A stretch of 64,000 nt of DNA. Source: Tubulanus polymorphus (Eukaryota > Nemertea > Palaeonemertea > Tubulaniformes > Tubulanidae). Below, piece after piece: positions 23,225 through 33,456 of this stretch. Each line of letters opens with the position of its first letter. Within the stretch, counting starts at the first letter, position 1. Where the stretch lies: positions 17,256,650-17,320,649 of the forward strand of contig NC_134026.1 in NCBI RefSeq assembly GCF_964204645.1. Direction: 5' to 3'. Made by a program: the position numbers and the translations under genes. Below the pieces are notes generated by a model. The model was not told where the DNA came from. It was given only the letters and a program-made list of their open reading frames with translations, and ran no database searches.

Positions 23225-24518
23225 GAGTGTATCCAGGGATAACCATACTATGAAATATAATTTTCCTGCTATGAATGGTTATTTAAAAATAGAGTTTACA
23301 GGGTTTTAGGCAAAAGACGTCTACCAACCTTGACCTTTGACCCTAGAACTCCAAAATCACTAATGCACATCCTCTCCCCAGGGGTAATCATACCATGAAA
23401 TAGCATTGTTCTGTTATCAATGGTTCTTCTTGGATCGTGTTTACAAGGTTTCATATGAATTATATCTAGTGACCTTGACCTTTTTCCCCAAAATCAATAG
23501 GGCACATCCTCTCCCTAGGGGTAATCATGCGATGTAATATCATTGTATTGCTATCAACAGTTCTTTCTGAATCACATTCACGACACAAGGTTTCACATGA
23601 ATGACCTGAAGTGACCTTGACCTTTGAACCTTGGAGCCCAGAATCGATAGGGCACATCCTCTCCCTAGGGGTAATCATACTACTTAATATCATGGTCCTG
23701 CTATCAACGGTTCTTCTTGAATGACGTTCACAAGGTTTCACATGAATTACCTGTAGTGACCTTGAACTTTGGTACTTGGACCCCAAAATCAATAGGACAC
23801 ATCCTCTCCCTAGGGCTAATTATACTACATAATATCATGGTCCTGCTATCGACGGTTCTTCTTAATGACATTCACAAGGTTTCACATGAATGACCTGTAG
23901 TGACCTTGACCTTTGGTCCTTGGACCCCAAAATCAATAGGGCACATCCTCTCCCTAGGGGTATTCATACTACGTAATATCATGGTCCTGCTATCAACGGT
24001 TCTTCTTGAATGACATTCACAAGGTTTCACATGAATTACCTGTAGTGACCTTGACCTTTGGCCCTTGAACCCCAAAATCAATAGGGCACATCATCTCCCT
24101 AGGGGTAAATCATACTACCTAATATCATGGTCCTGCTATCAACGGTTCGTCTTGAATGACGTTCACAAACTTTCACATGAATGACCTGTAGTGACCTTGA
24201 CCTTTGGTACTTGAACCCAAAAATCAATAGGGCACATCCTCTCCCTAGGGGTAATCATACTACGTAATATCATGGTCCTGCTATCAACGGTTCGTCTTGA
24301 ATGACGTTCACAAGCTTTCACATGAATGACCTGTAGTGACCTTGACCTTTGGTACTTGGACCCAAAAATCAATAGGGCACATCCTCTCCCTAGGAGTAAT
24401 CATACTACGTAATATCATGGTCCTGCTATCAACGGTTCTTCTTTAATGACGTTCACAAGGTTTCACATGAATGACCTGTAGTAACCTTGACCTTTGGTCC
24501 TTGGACCCCAAAATCAAT
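23225..24518 (+). repeat. 145-bp satellite, about nine monomers, inside the Kolobok left arm
   Basis: The monomer reads roughly GTGACCTTGACCTTTGGTCC, AAAATCAATAGGGCACATCC, TCTCCCTAGGGGTAATCATA, TATCATGGTCCTGCTATCAA, CGGTTCTTCTTGAATGACGT, TCACAAGGTTTCACATGAAT. The TGACCTTGACC word is at about 23,470, 23,612, 23,757, 23,901, 24,046, 24,192, 24,337 and 24,482, a 145-bp step. Monomers become more divergent leftward. The array continues for a further ~100 bp at 29,085-29,190, because ISL2EU interrupted it. Long minus-strand ORFs (RSLQVIHVKPC repeats) are repeat artefacts, since 145 is not a multiple of three. Confidence 0.92.
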
Positions 24519-24532
24519 AGTCGGGTTGCTCG

Positions 24533-24540
24533 TGACGTCA
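24533..24540. promoter_or_regulatory. CRE-like TGACGTCA upstream of the ISL2EU transposase
   Basis: Perfect palindromic TGACGTCA lies 100 bp before the transposase ATG. The opposite end of the element has TCACGTGA and CACGTG at the corresponding place, and the Kolobok ends have the same two words. Confidence 0.45.
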
Positions 24541-24640
24541 TCATTGTTTACGCTGCCATATTGCCGGTCAATTCAAACAATTGCCCGGCACGCGTCACTG
24601 ACGCACAACAAAAACATTAAAAATCCATCAAGATTTTACT

Positions 24641-26486
24641 ATGCCAGAGACATGTTGCGCCGTAGGGTGCACTAATAGAAGATATGGGGCAGAAAAAGCG
24701 TCATTTTATCGATTCCCCGCTGATCAAAATAGGAGAGATAAATGGATTGCCGCAATACATCGCGGTGCTGGGAAAAAGGGGTGGTCTCCAACTCAATACT
24801 CGAGAGTTTGCAGTGTACATTTTGCGTCAGGTAAATATATTAAGCCTATTTCAAATTCCCTAATCATTCAAATGTAAATGTTATAAATATTTCGCATTTT
24901 TGTGGGTGTGGGTATCCTGATGGACTACGAGAAACTGGGAAAAATAGTTGTGCTCTAAAACTTTGAGATGCTCCCTGACACGGGCCGAGGTTCTAAAAAC
25001 AGTCAGGCACTTATTTTATATACTATGGGATCTTAAAACTCCTCATAGAAAGAATAGTCCCAATTTAAGAGTGTAGGGTAGATAGCTTGTACACAAAAAA
25101 ATCTGCATTTGACAGTCTGTAAATTGCAGATTAGATTGCTCATTTTATCCTTTCCTTTTTAACGGTTAAGCCTACAACCAATTATCACTGGAGATGAACG
25201 AAAGCTCGTTGACAAAAATTTACAATTAAATAAATGACTTAATATGCTTCAATGCTTTTTTTGCAGGTTCGAAAAGTGATGATCCACTTTCTCCTGACTA
25301 TGTTCCATCTGTATTTGCCCACACACCAAGTCCACAGAAAAGAAAGACAAGTGCCCAACTTGAAAAATTTGTAATGAGACAGTCTGCAAAAAAGAAGCGA
25401 ATAAAAGCAGCAGAAATATCTGAGTCAGCCAAGGCACTTCTTGAATTTTCAGCAAATGCTGGACCATCAACATGCGGCACCACTAATGAACTACCTGTGC
25501 CAGGACAAAGTACTCAGACAGAGATGTCCATCGAATCAATTGCACGTATGATGAAAGAGTGTCAGAGATTGAGAACCGAGAACATTAAACTTAAAGCACA
25601 CGCCAGTAGATATTGTTTTGATTTGGAAAGTTTCAATGGAAGTGACCAGAGGTTAATGTCATGTACAGGAATTGCAAATTTCAAAATATTCAATGTTTTG
25701 TTCTCGGTCATAAAACCATTTTTGAAGGAAAAATCTCTGAGCACAGATCAGCAATTCATCATGACCCTTCTTCGATTAAAATTCGATCTAAGCTACGTGT
25801 TTCTATCTCAGGTATATTGAGTTCACAAGACAACAACTTGTCGAATATTTTTAGATGTGATTAATCTTTTGAATGACAGATGAGTGCCGTTGTTGCTTTT
25901 CTGGCCTGAAAAGACCAGGTTTATAAGTCAATGCCTATGTGCTTTAGGGCTGCTGGATACCAGAAATGAATCAGCATAATTGATTGCTTTGAAATTTTTA
26001 CAGAGAGCCCTAACTTATTCCAGTTACAAGCACCATAACACAATCAAATACTTAATAAGTATCACTCCTCAGGGATTTACCTCCTACATATCAAGGGGCT
26101 GGGGAGGTCGTACTTCTGACAAATATGTCACTGAACACAGTGGGTATTTAAATAACCTGTTGAGAGGTGATATTGTTTTGGCCGACCGTGGTTTTGACAT
26201 TAAAGAGTCCCTTGCAGTTCATGGGGCAACATTAGATATTCCAGGTTTTACAAAAGGTAAAACTCAACTGGATCCGGAGGAGGTGGAGAGAACCAGGAAT
26301 ATAGCTAATGTAAGGATTCACGTAGAGCGTGTAATAGGAATGATCCGACAAAGGTTCACAATTTTAGAGAGCACAATACCTATCTCGTTTTTACAAAACT
26401 CAGGACACTATGCTACACTAGATAAGATAGTACGGATAGCTTGTGCTTTATGTAATGCATCGAATCCGATTGTACCTGCAGAATAA
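24641..26486 (+). pseudogene. ISL2EU transposase: THAP zinc finger, coiled coil, DDE domain; first catalytic region lost
   Basis: Exon 1 (24,641-24,830) encodes a THAP DNA-binding domain: MPETCCAVGCTNRR, FYRFPADQNRRDKWIAAI, then CSVHF, with the C2CH zinc ligands. It ends at a GTAAAT donor. Exon 2 starts at 25,267 after TTTTTTTGCAG, keeps the frame (SKSDDPLSPDYVPSVF), and includes a coiled coil (MMKECQRLRTENIKLKAH) and the pre-catalytic helix region (TDQQFIMTLLRLKFDL). A last exon from 26,003 encodes [41 protein letters not shown] with a catalytic aspartate, and [15 protein letters not shown] with the glutamate. The segment normally holding the first aspartate is absent (25,812-26,002), so this copy should be inactive. 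Confidence 0.88.
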
Positions 26487-26839
26487 ATTTAAAATTTCCT
26501 TATTATTAACGACTAATGTTGCAGAATAGAATTCATGCTTGTACTTGTTAAACAGAAGTAAAATGTAAAATGAAAGTTTTCATATTCAAATATTAATCAT
26601 ATGAAATTGCACTCTAATCTATTCTTTTATTTTCGTTGTAATTGTCAACTGGCTGGGGAACTAAGAAGCACCCATGGTACAGGATTCCATCTACAAGAAC
26701 AACAAAACAAGACAGTTAAACAGTATCTCTAGAATTTTTATTGCATTTTGGAATGAAAATGATTATATTCAATTTACACAATCTTCACAAAATTACGAAG
26801 TCACAGTCAGAAAGATTAGACGTTCGAGTGACACATATT

Positions 26840-27180
26840 AATCACTCAACAATAACAATATTCGATACATATCCTTTGGAGAAAATTCAAAATTAACCAA
26901 TGACCTTGAAACTTATCACAATTACAGGACATGTCATGAGCTACAACTTTGCAATTGATGCATATGTATCATTATATATTGACAAATTGTAATAAATTCA
27001 ATATTCAACTTCCCATGGTGTCAAGAACAAAGTTTTAGTATTCCCAATTCCATGTCACTGTGCTGGTAATAATCATGTATCAAGAAACCACCCGAAATAT
27101 TTCTAATTTTCCCCTTGAAAATTCAAATATGTGTATAAAGGGCAATTCAGCAATTAAGGACGACTAGTGAATGCAATAGC
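26840..27180 (+). repeat. Family C fragment between the two ISL2EU genes
   Basis: Recognisable words include AACCAATGACCTTGAAACTT, GACATGTCATGAGCTACAAC and AACTTCCCATGGTGTCAAG (a damaged CTCF-like head). It ends near GAATGCAATAGCC. It was either inserted after the transposon moved or was carried by it. Confidence 0.65.
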
Positions 27181-27319
27181 CCTATTGTCTCAATGGACGA
27201 AAAGAGGCTCATGTATAATTCAACTAGGTTTATGTACTTGGACTTGCCAGGGACTTCCTTTTATTGCGACCCTTCCCGAGGACAGCAGAACATGCTGTAC
27301 ATATCCAGACTTTAGGGTA

Positions 27320-28947
27320 TCATTTAAGTCCAATACAATCCTTGTGAAAATATTTCACTTTACATACATCAAACGAGCACATAATCTGTGACATCGTAGG
27401 GTCGTTTTTCCGACAGAAACATATACCTGCATCATTTGAACCAGAGATATTTTGAATAGAGGGCACTTCGTTTTCCCTAGTAAAGTAGTAATTCCCAATA
27501 AGTTCAGGCAGCAGACATTTTTGGAAAAACTGTCGAGCAATGTTAACCTGTGAACTGAAAAATTCTTGGTTAAATCCTATCTTTTCAATTGCCATCGCGT
27601 TATTTGCCCATACAACAAAATCACATTGCTTAAGTCCTGTTGCATGGAGTTGAGTTTGTATCTCATAATAATATGCGTGATCTCGTTTTTAAAGTTAAAG
27701 CTCCATTGGAGTCAATTTCCATGCAGAAATTATGGTCGTTACTTGCTGATTCCTCAGCAGTTTTATCTCTGAGGCAGAATGGGCACTTGATTTCAATAAG
27801 CTGTATTCCGCAACAATCACAGGACACTATGCCATCGGGGGATGCTCCAAGAAAAGGATAACACTTATCTATGTAGAATCCACTTTCCTTCACTTTGCAA
27901 TTGATGTGTGTTTGATTCATGAGCTGGTCATAATTGCTTCGTGCAGTCTCCTCGTGCTTGCAACCCCATCTGGGAGGAAATTTTTAAAGTAAATATATTT
28001 CATTTAGAACTAGAAAAATATGGGTATCTTTAGAGAGAATTTCATGACCGGCAATTGGTAAGCCTAGTTTGCATATTTTTTACCTTGTTGCTTTCGTTGA
28101 AAAGGAGTACGCCTTTGGATAACCGATCCGCTTTATCAATGACAGGGAAGGTTTATCAATTGATGTTCTTGTAACAAATTTCAGGATAGAAGCTGTTATC
28201 CTTCCAGCTCTGTGCGAAAACCATACTGGACTTTCACTCTGCTTCCTGGTCAGCAATTCAACATTTTGGATCTGTAAATATATAATAATATAAGCCAATA
28301 TGCTCGAAAACCAGAGCTACCTGTCTTAGTACGATTTAAAAAGCTATAGCATAAATAAACCTTTATGAACATTTTACTATACCTGTTCATCTGTGAACAT
28401 TTTACTATACCTGTTCATCTAGTTCTAGAGATCTAGAACCTCTTTTGAATAGTCCTGTAATCTGTCAAGTGATGCTGTCAACTGGCTACTCTGGAAAAGT
28501 TCTGACAGTGGTTGTGGGAGATTCAATTGTGCTCCTTTTGGAAAATAGGCATCCGAAATCCTGGTAAAACTGATAAAACTGATAATTTTGAACCTGTGCC
28601 AAACATACTTTTGTAGAAATTATCAGCTTCTGCTGGAGTGACCATAGGGTACGATTTCACAGTATTAGTAGTTGATCCTGATGTAAAATTATTGTAGGCT
28701 TCGAGGCTTTTATATCCTTTTAAAGTCTTGGTAGTGTACGCCGAGGATTTATTAACCAGATATGTATGTAAATGTCTCCAAATTCTACGCTGGGAAGTGA
28801 AACGTCTTTGTCGGTGACCTTCGAAAACATGCCTCTCGGCAAGATATAAGGATCTCCGAGGCCTAATATCTGACATTTGTCCACGTATCTCTGTTTAGCA
28901 GAACCTTCAAGATGTGATGTTTCATCAGATAAAATTATTCCAGCCAT
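27320..28947 (-). pseudogene. ISL2EU second gene: YqaJ-type (lambda exonuclease-like) nuclease with C-terminal zinc finger, broken
   Basis: Reading leftward from an ATG at about 28,947: MAGIILSDETSHLEGSA, PYILPRGMF, then after a frameshift near 28,765 TYLVNKSSAYTTKTLKGYKS, LEAYNNFTSG. A second exon (about 28,298-28,082) has SPVWFSHRAGRITAS, the start of the YqaJ domain. A third (about 27,970-27,320) has PFLGASPDGIVSCDCCG and LIEIKCPF, supplying the Asp and Glu-x-Lys of the PD-(D/E)xK active site. After another frameshift at about 27,680 come YYYEIQTQLHATG and DFVVWANN. The C-terminus (CFCRKNDP, CSFDVCKVKYFHKDC) is a PHD-like zinc finger. The active-site residues are intact but at least two frameshifts break the gene. 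Its role in transposition is unproven; end processing is an inference. Confidence 0.82.
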
Positions 28948-29082
28948 TGGAGCTAGAGAATTGTTGAAATCTACGATTGAAAATAACGCATAGCGTAGTG
29001 AATCGATACCGCGTGTTTGACCGGCAATATGGCGGTGTACAAGATGAGTCACGTGATAAAACCACGTGTGTGCAACCCCTCT

Positions 29083-29240
29083 ATAGGGCACATCCTCTCC
29101 CTAGGGGTAATCATACCGTGTAATATCAGAGTCCTGCGATCAACGGTTCTTCTTGAATCGTGTTCACAAGCTCATGCGGACGGACGGAGGGACGGAGGGA
29201 CGGAGGCGGATACCTACGCCACAAGGGGGACAAAAACACC
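29083..29240 (+). repeat. Right remainder of the 145-bp satellite and a GGACGGAG-rich tail
   Basis: ATAGGGCACATCCTCTCCCT through CTTCTTGAATCGTGTTCACA continues the array broken by ISL2EU. From 29,177 it changes to GGACGGACGGAGGGACGG, the type of ending seen after families B and C. Confidence 0.85.
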
Positions 29241-29249
29241 GCCGGTGAG

Positions 29250-29270
29250 TCACGTGATGAGATGACGTCA
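29250..29270. promoter_or_regulatory. TCACGTGA and TGACGTCA pair upstream of the Kolobok transposase
   Basis: TCACGTGA at 29,250-29,257 and TGACGTCA at 29,263-29,270 lie ~85 bp before the transposase start. On the opposite side TCACGTGA at 34,686-34,693 and TGACCTCA at 34,673-34,680 precede the minus-strand gene at a similar distance. The surrounding ~35 bp (ending AGGTTG) are also inverted copies. Confidence 0.5.
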
Positions 29271-29352
29271 GAGGTTGGCAACACGAACCCGGAAGTAAAT
29301 GAAAATTACATGCAATGCATTCGTTTCTCGGCGTTATTTTTTCGAGTTTACG

Positions 29353-32300
29353 ATGGTTAAAAATGTGTCGCGTACAGGTGTTCTAACACACATAAGGATG
29401 GTGCATGTTTACACAAATTTCCGCATCCAGTAAAGGATGAGAAGCGATACAAAGAATGGATAAGGCAAGTGAATCGTACTCGTCAAGACTGGCCGGGACC
29501 GCCGCTCCCGTTTAGATCTGCTGGATGGCAGTTGTGCGTAATATGCTCAGATCATTTTTCCAAAGACAGTTACAACACATCTAATTCCGTTGCAACATCA
29601 GTCAACTACAGAAAACAGCAGACTTTAAAAGCTGATGCGATTCCAACGATTTTTAAACAGAGACCATTTCCACCATCATCGGTCGGCCTAAGCCTAAATG
29701 AAAGCCATAGGCCAAACAGTACCGGTAGTAGTAGTACGACGAAGTCTACCGCACAATCGGGAACCAGAAAAGCTATTGAAAAGCTCGAACATCAAAGTGT
29801 AGGTAACATTTTTTTCACATATATATTTAATTTCAAATATATCAACAGGCCTAATGGTTTGTCAAATGCATTAAATTGGAAAACCGTTGCAGGAATTCAG
29901 ACCATACGATTAATAATAGCCTACTGGTACTTACTATAATATTGTATATCAAATTGGATTTTCTGATGCTAGGTGAGTGATTATTCTTTGATTTGCAGGG
30001 ATTCAAGTACCGGTACTATTAAAGTTATTATTGATTACTTTCTGTTTCAGACATTAAATTCACTCCTGAGCTGTCCATCGTCTGATGAAAACAGCAATGA
30101 AAATATGGAGATAGATTTTGATGATAAATGCAAAGATTCGACATCGGTAATAAGATAAAATCCCACTATTTACAGATTAAAAGAATTTAAAAACCAGAAT
30201 TTATTTATTCAATCAAAAATATATAAAAGACACGACGTTTCGATCTCACCCTAGAGATCATTACACCTGACGATGATCTATAGGGTGAGATCGAAACGTC
30301 GTGTCTTTTATATATTTTTGATTGAATAAATAAACTCTGGTTTTTAAATTCTTTTAATCAGTAAATAGTGGGATTTTATCTTATTATCCGTTCAACACGT
30401 TTGAGTTATCGTTTGACATCGGTATTTGACAAATTCACGCAAGTGAATTTCAAAGCGAATGTTCCACGAATTTATAGGCGTAGTAAAGGTAATTAAAATT
30501 ATGCACGCATTTAGCTAGTTATCTAACTGCCTCTGTAATTGTTTTTATGAATGGAAAGGCTTAGTGAAAGTCAGATTGTGAAACTTAACCTAAACCTCAG
30601 TCAGATACTATCTAATCTTTCCATTTATGTACAGGTGTAAACGTAAAACCAAGCACGAGGCATGTCACCTCTCAGCTCCCCACGAAATCCAAGGGATTCG
30701 GAATAGGCTTATCTGAATATTGTTTTAATGTTGTAGAAGTCCAAAGTGATAGTGACATTGACGATGAAGACGTAGAGTACGATTATGACGACCCAGATTA
30801 TGTACCAGCGGAAGATGAACAGTGTCAAGAAGATGAAAGGTATGTCGTATAGATATTAATTTGAGAAGTTCCTAGGCCTAACTTATTCATACTAAATATA
30901 AATTATGCTTATGCAGGTATACGTGTACCCCTGGTGTCTAATTTCAGGGATGAATCGTGGCAACCTGGTGAGAAATTCTATATGATCTCCGAGAGTCAAC
31001 TGATGTCGCTGTTCAAAATGTGCCCACAATGTGTCACTGAAACTGAGCCCAAAATTAAAACATCAAATGAAACTGCCATCTCTGTGCTTCAGGAATGCCA
31101 ATCTGGGTTTTGTGGTTTTAAGCGTGTCTGGCACAGCCAACCGAAAATAGCCAATGTGCCTGTGGGAAACATATCTCTCAGTGCTGCAATACTTTTTGCT
31201 GGATTGGCTCCATCTAAAGCCTTGCGTTTGTTTCAACATATGAATGTGCAGAGCATTTCATATGATACATTGATGAAACATCAATCAAAGTACTTAATTC
31301 CAGCCGTGAATGAGGTGTTTACCAAAGAAAGTGAGGCAATTTTGTCATCTTTGAAAGAAAAAGAATCCGATGGTTTTGCTGCCCTTGGTGATGGTAGAGC
31401 TGACAGTCCTGGTAGGCCCATGCACTTTTTACGTTTGAAATTATCATAATTCAAATTAGCAATTTTCCATGCCAATTTACGCGATTTTCATCTAGGTCAC
31501 ACTGCCAAATATGGAACCTATACCATAATGGAAAAGAACTCAAACAAAATCATATCGACAAAGCTTGTACAGGTATGTAAAATATTGTAAATTATTTCTT
31601 ATAAAAATTACACATTTCTCTTTTCATTTAACTTATAATATTGACTTCATTCTTTAGTCAAACGAAGTAACATCTAGTTCGGCCATGGAGAAGGAAGGGT
31701 TGATACGGTCTCTTGATGAACTGTCATCATTTGGTATCGCTGTCATAGAACTGGTGACTGACAGACACGTTTCTATCCGGAAAATGATGAGAACAGATTA
31801 TTCCAACATTAAACACAGTTTTGATGTTTGGCATCTAGAAAAAAGTAGGGTATCTGACTTTTATTACTAATTTATTTTAAAAATGATTTATCAAATAATA
31901 TTTCCTCACCTTTTCAGGTCTTGGAAAAAAACCATCGGCTGTTGGTAAAGAAAGAGGGTGTCAGCTCGTCTATGATTGGAAGCCCGCAATATCTAAACAT
32001 CTGTATTGGTGTGCCACTAATGGTGATGGGAATCCAGAGAAAAATGAGGCTATCTGGGCGGCTCTTTCTAATCATATAAAAGATATACACGTCCATGATA
32101 ACCCCCATTTTCCTGAGTGTCAACACGGAGAAATAGCAGAAAGAGAATATTTCACTAGCGGTAAGTTTAAGCTGTAATTGTTGTCATAACATGGCTAGGT
32201 TGTTTTCTATTGTTGATTTTATTTTGCCTCCTTTTACAGTTAATTGATGGACACTATATGTAATGGTAAATCTCATTGATAAATACTATGTTGTTGCTTT

Positions 32301-33322
32301 TGGCTTTATTTGTTATATCTATTTACACACATCTAATCTATTTTCTCTCACTATAAGCTTATGTGTAATTCTGTGCAGGCACATTGATGCCATGAATCCT
32401 ACAAAAAGCCTTTATTTAGGGGCTGGACTAGAGACTATATGGGTTGAAGGGGCTATATCTAAAATATCTATAACCAAAGTATCTTTTGCTCAAATTCTCC
32501 TGGTTTATGCTACGGCACTTTTTTTACATTTCGTATTGCACTGTGGTTACACTGGTACATATATATACTATAATATTTATGAAAAGATATATCTCATGTA
32601 AGTATTAATCTTCGTATTCCATGTATAGATTCGAAGGCATATACCAGGCTGACTGATGTAGCATTCAAAACACATTTCAAGAACGATGTAAAATGTCTAT
32701 CGCCGAACAGTGTAACGTCTGGAGTTGAGTCTTTCCATTCACTCCTCAATCATCTAGCGCCAAAAATGCTACATTTTAGTTATCATGGAATAACAGCTAG
32801 GTAGGAATTTGTTAGCATATCAGTTCTATTCCTAATAACAAGAATTGAGGATCTCTGCTGAAAACAATGCAATTGTTATATTCAATTCTGTACATTTGCT
32901 TGATCTACAGGTATCGTATTGCTGTATTACATCACAATGAAAATGTCAACAGAAGACAGGCTCAGACCAAAGACGGGGAAGATAAGATATAACATTGTCT
33001 ATCCCAAGTTAAAGACAGGAAGTTATACACTATGTAAAGTGTTTGAGCAAGCAACCTTTAGTAAGTTTCAAACATGGGCTTTTAGAGTATACACGTACAT
33101 GTACATGTATTTATATCTTAAAATTGAATTTTTCTTTTTTCCAGACTACATTAAACCACCTATGGCCTGTGTCTTCGAGCGCCTTGTATCTGGGAGGAAA
33201 TACTCTTGAGTGATAGAACCAAACCACCACCTCTCTCAAGTTCAGCAAAAAAACTATCAAAAGTTGAAGCTATTAGATTGCATAAGACCAGAATGACCAG
33301 GTTCACGGAAGACAAAGAGTAG
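29353..33322 (+). pseudogene. Kolobok transposase with N-terminal THAP domain, multi-exon, broken
   Basis: THAP domain (about 29,370-29,590): YRCSNTHKDGACLHKFPHPV, KEWIRQVNRTRQDWPGP, then CVICSDHF; the ATG at 29,353 is out of frame with it by one base. Later exons (about 30,052-30,488 with an insertion, 30,635-30,839, 30,950-31,412, 31,495-31,573, 31,658-31,843, 31,919-32,160, 32,627-32,801, 32,911-33,060, 33,145-33,322) give an acidic linker (DDEDVEYDYDDPDYVPAED), then ALGDGRADSPG joined to HTAKYGTYTIME, VELVTDRHVSIRKMM, FDVWHLEKS and SGVESFHSLLNHLAPKML. The Asp of GDGR, the Asp of TDRH and the Glu of VESFHS are my candidates for the catalytic triad. Frameshifts near 29,365, 32,990 and 33,200 and a foldback insertion in the second exon block it. 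It ends FTEDKE with TAG at 33,322. Confidence 0.85.
30150..30414. mobile_element. 265-bp foldback insertion with 10-bp target duplication
   Basis: Two ~110-bp arms (about 30,150-30,262 and 30,264-30,386) are nearly perfect inverted copies, reading ATAAGATAAAATCCCACTAT through CACGACGTTTCGATCTCACC. A 28-bp unpaired tail follows (CCGTTCAACACGTTTGAG). GACATCGGTA occurs at both edges (30,140-30,149 and 30,415-30,424), so the insertion split an exon of the Kolobok transposase. The 10-bp duplication plus single-sided tail looks more like retroposition than a cut-and-paste MITE. Confidence 0.8.
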
Positions 33323-33456
33323 ATGACGGTTGAGTTCTCGGATGCTAGAACATAATTTATAATTTAAGAATATAACTTTCTTTCGACCGAATTGTTTTAT
33401 TAGAAAATTTAAAAGTTACAAAATTTAATACTTGTATATAAAAATTTTAACAGTAA

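Larger units (their letters stand above)
24519..29082. mobile_element. ISL2EU DNA transposon, 4,564 bp, with 2-bp AT duplication
   Basis: The satellite text AATCAAT|AGGGCACATCC is interrupted after AAT at 24,518 and resumes with AT AGGGCACATCC at 29,083, giving an AT duplication, as described for ISL2EU. Ends: AGTCGGGTTGC on the left and GCAACCCCTCT on the right, with GCCATATTGCCGGTCAA shared further in (about 24,555 and the complement at 29,020-29,036). The element encodes the two proteins that define the group, a THAP/IS5-like transposase (left, plus) and a YqaJ nuclease (right, minus). Between them is a fragment of dispersed family C. Confidence 0.9.

Noticed and set aside
23466-24372. Minus-strand ORFs with repeated RSLQVIHVKPC text
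   Set aside because: They are translations of the 145-bp satellite, which is not a multiple of three and shows no coding constraint.
30262-30305. Hammerhead-ribozyme-like core in the foldback (CTGACGA ... GAAAC ... GTC)
   Set aside because: The order of core boxes is suggestive, but stem II pairs only with one extra base after CTGACGA, stem III would be two base pairs, and no stem I pairing is visible. A covariance-model search would decide; I do not claim it.
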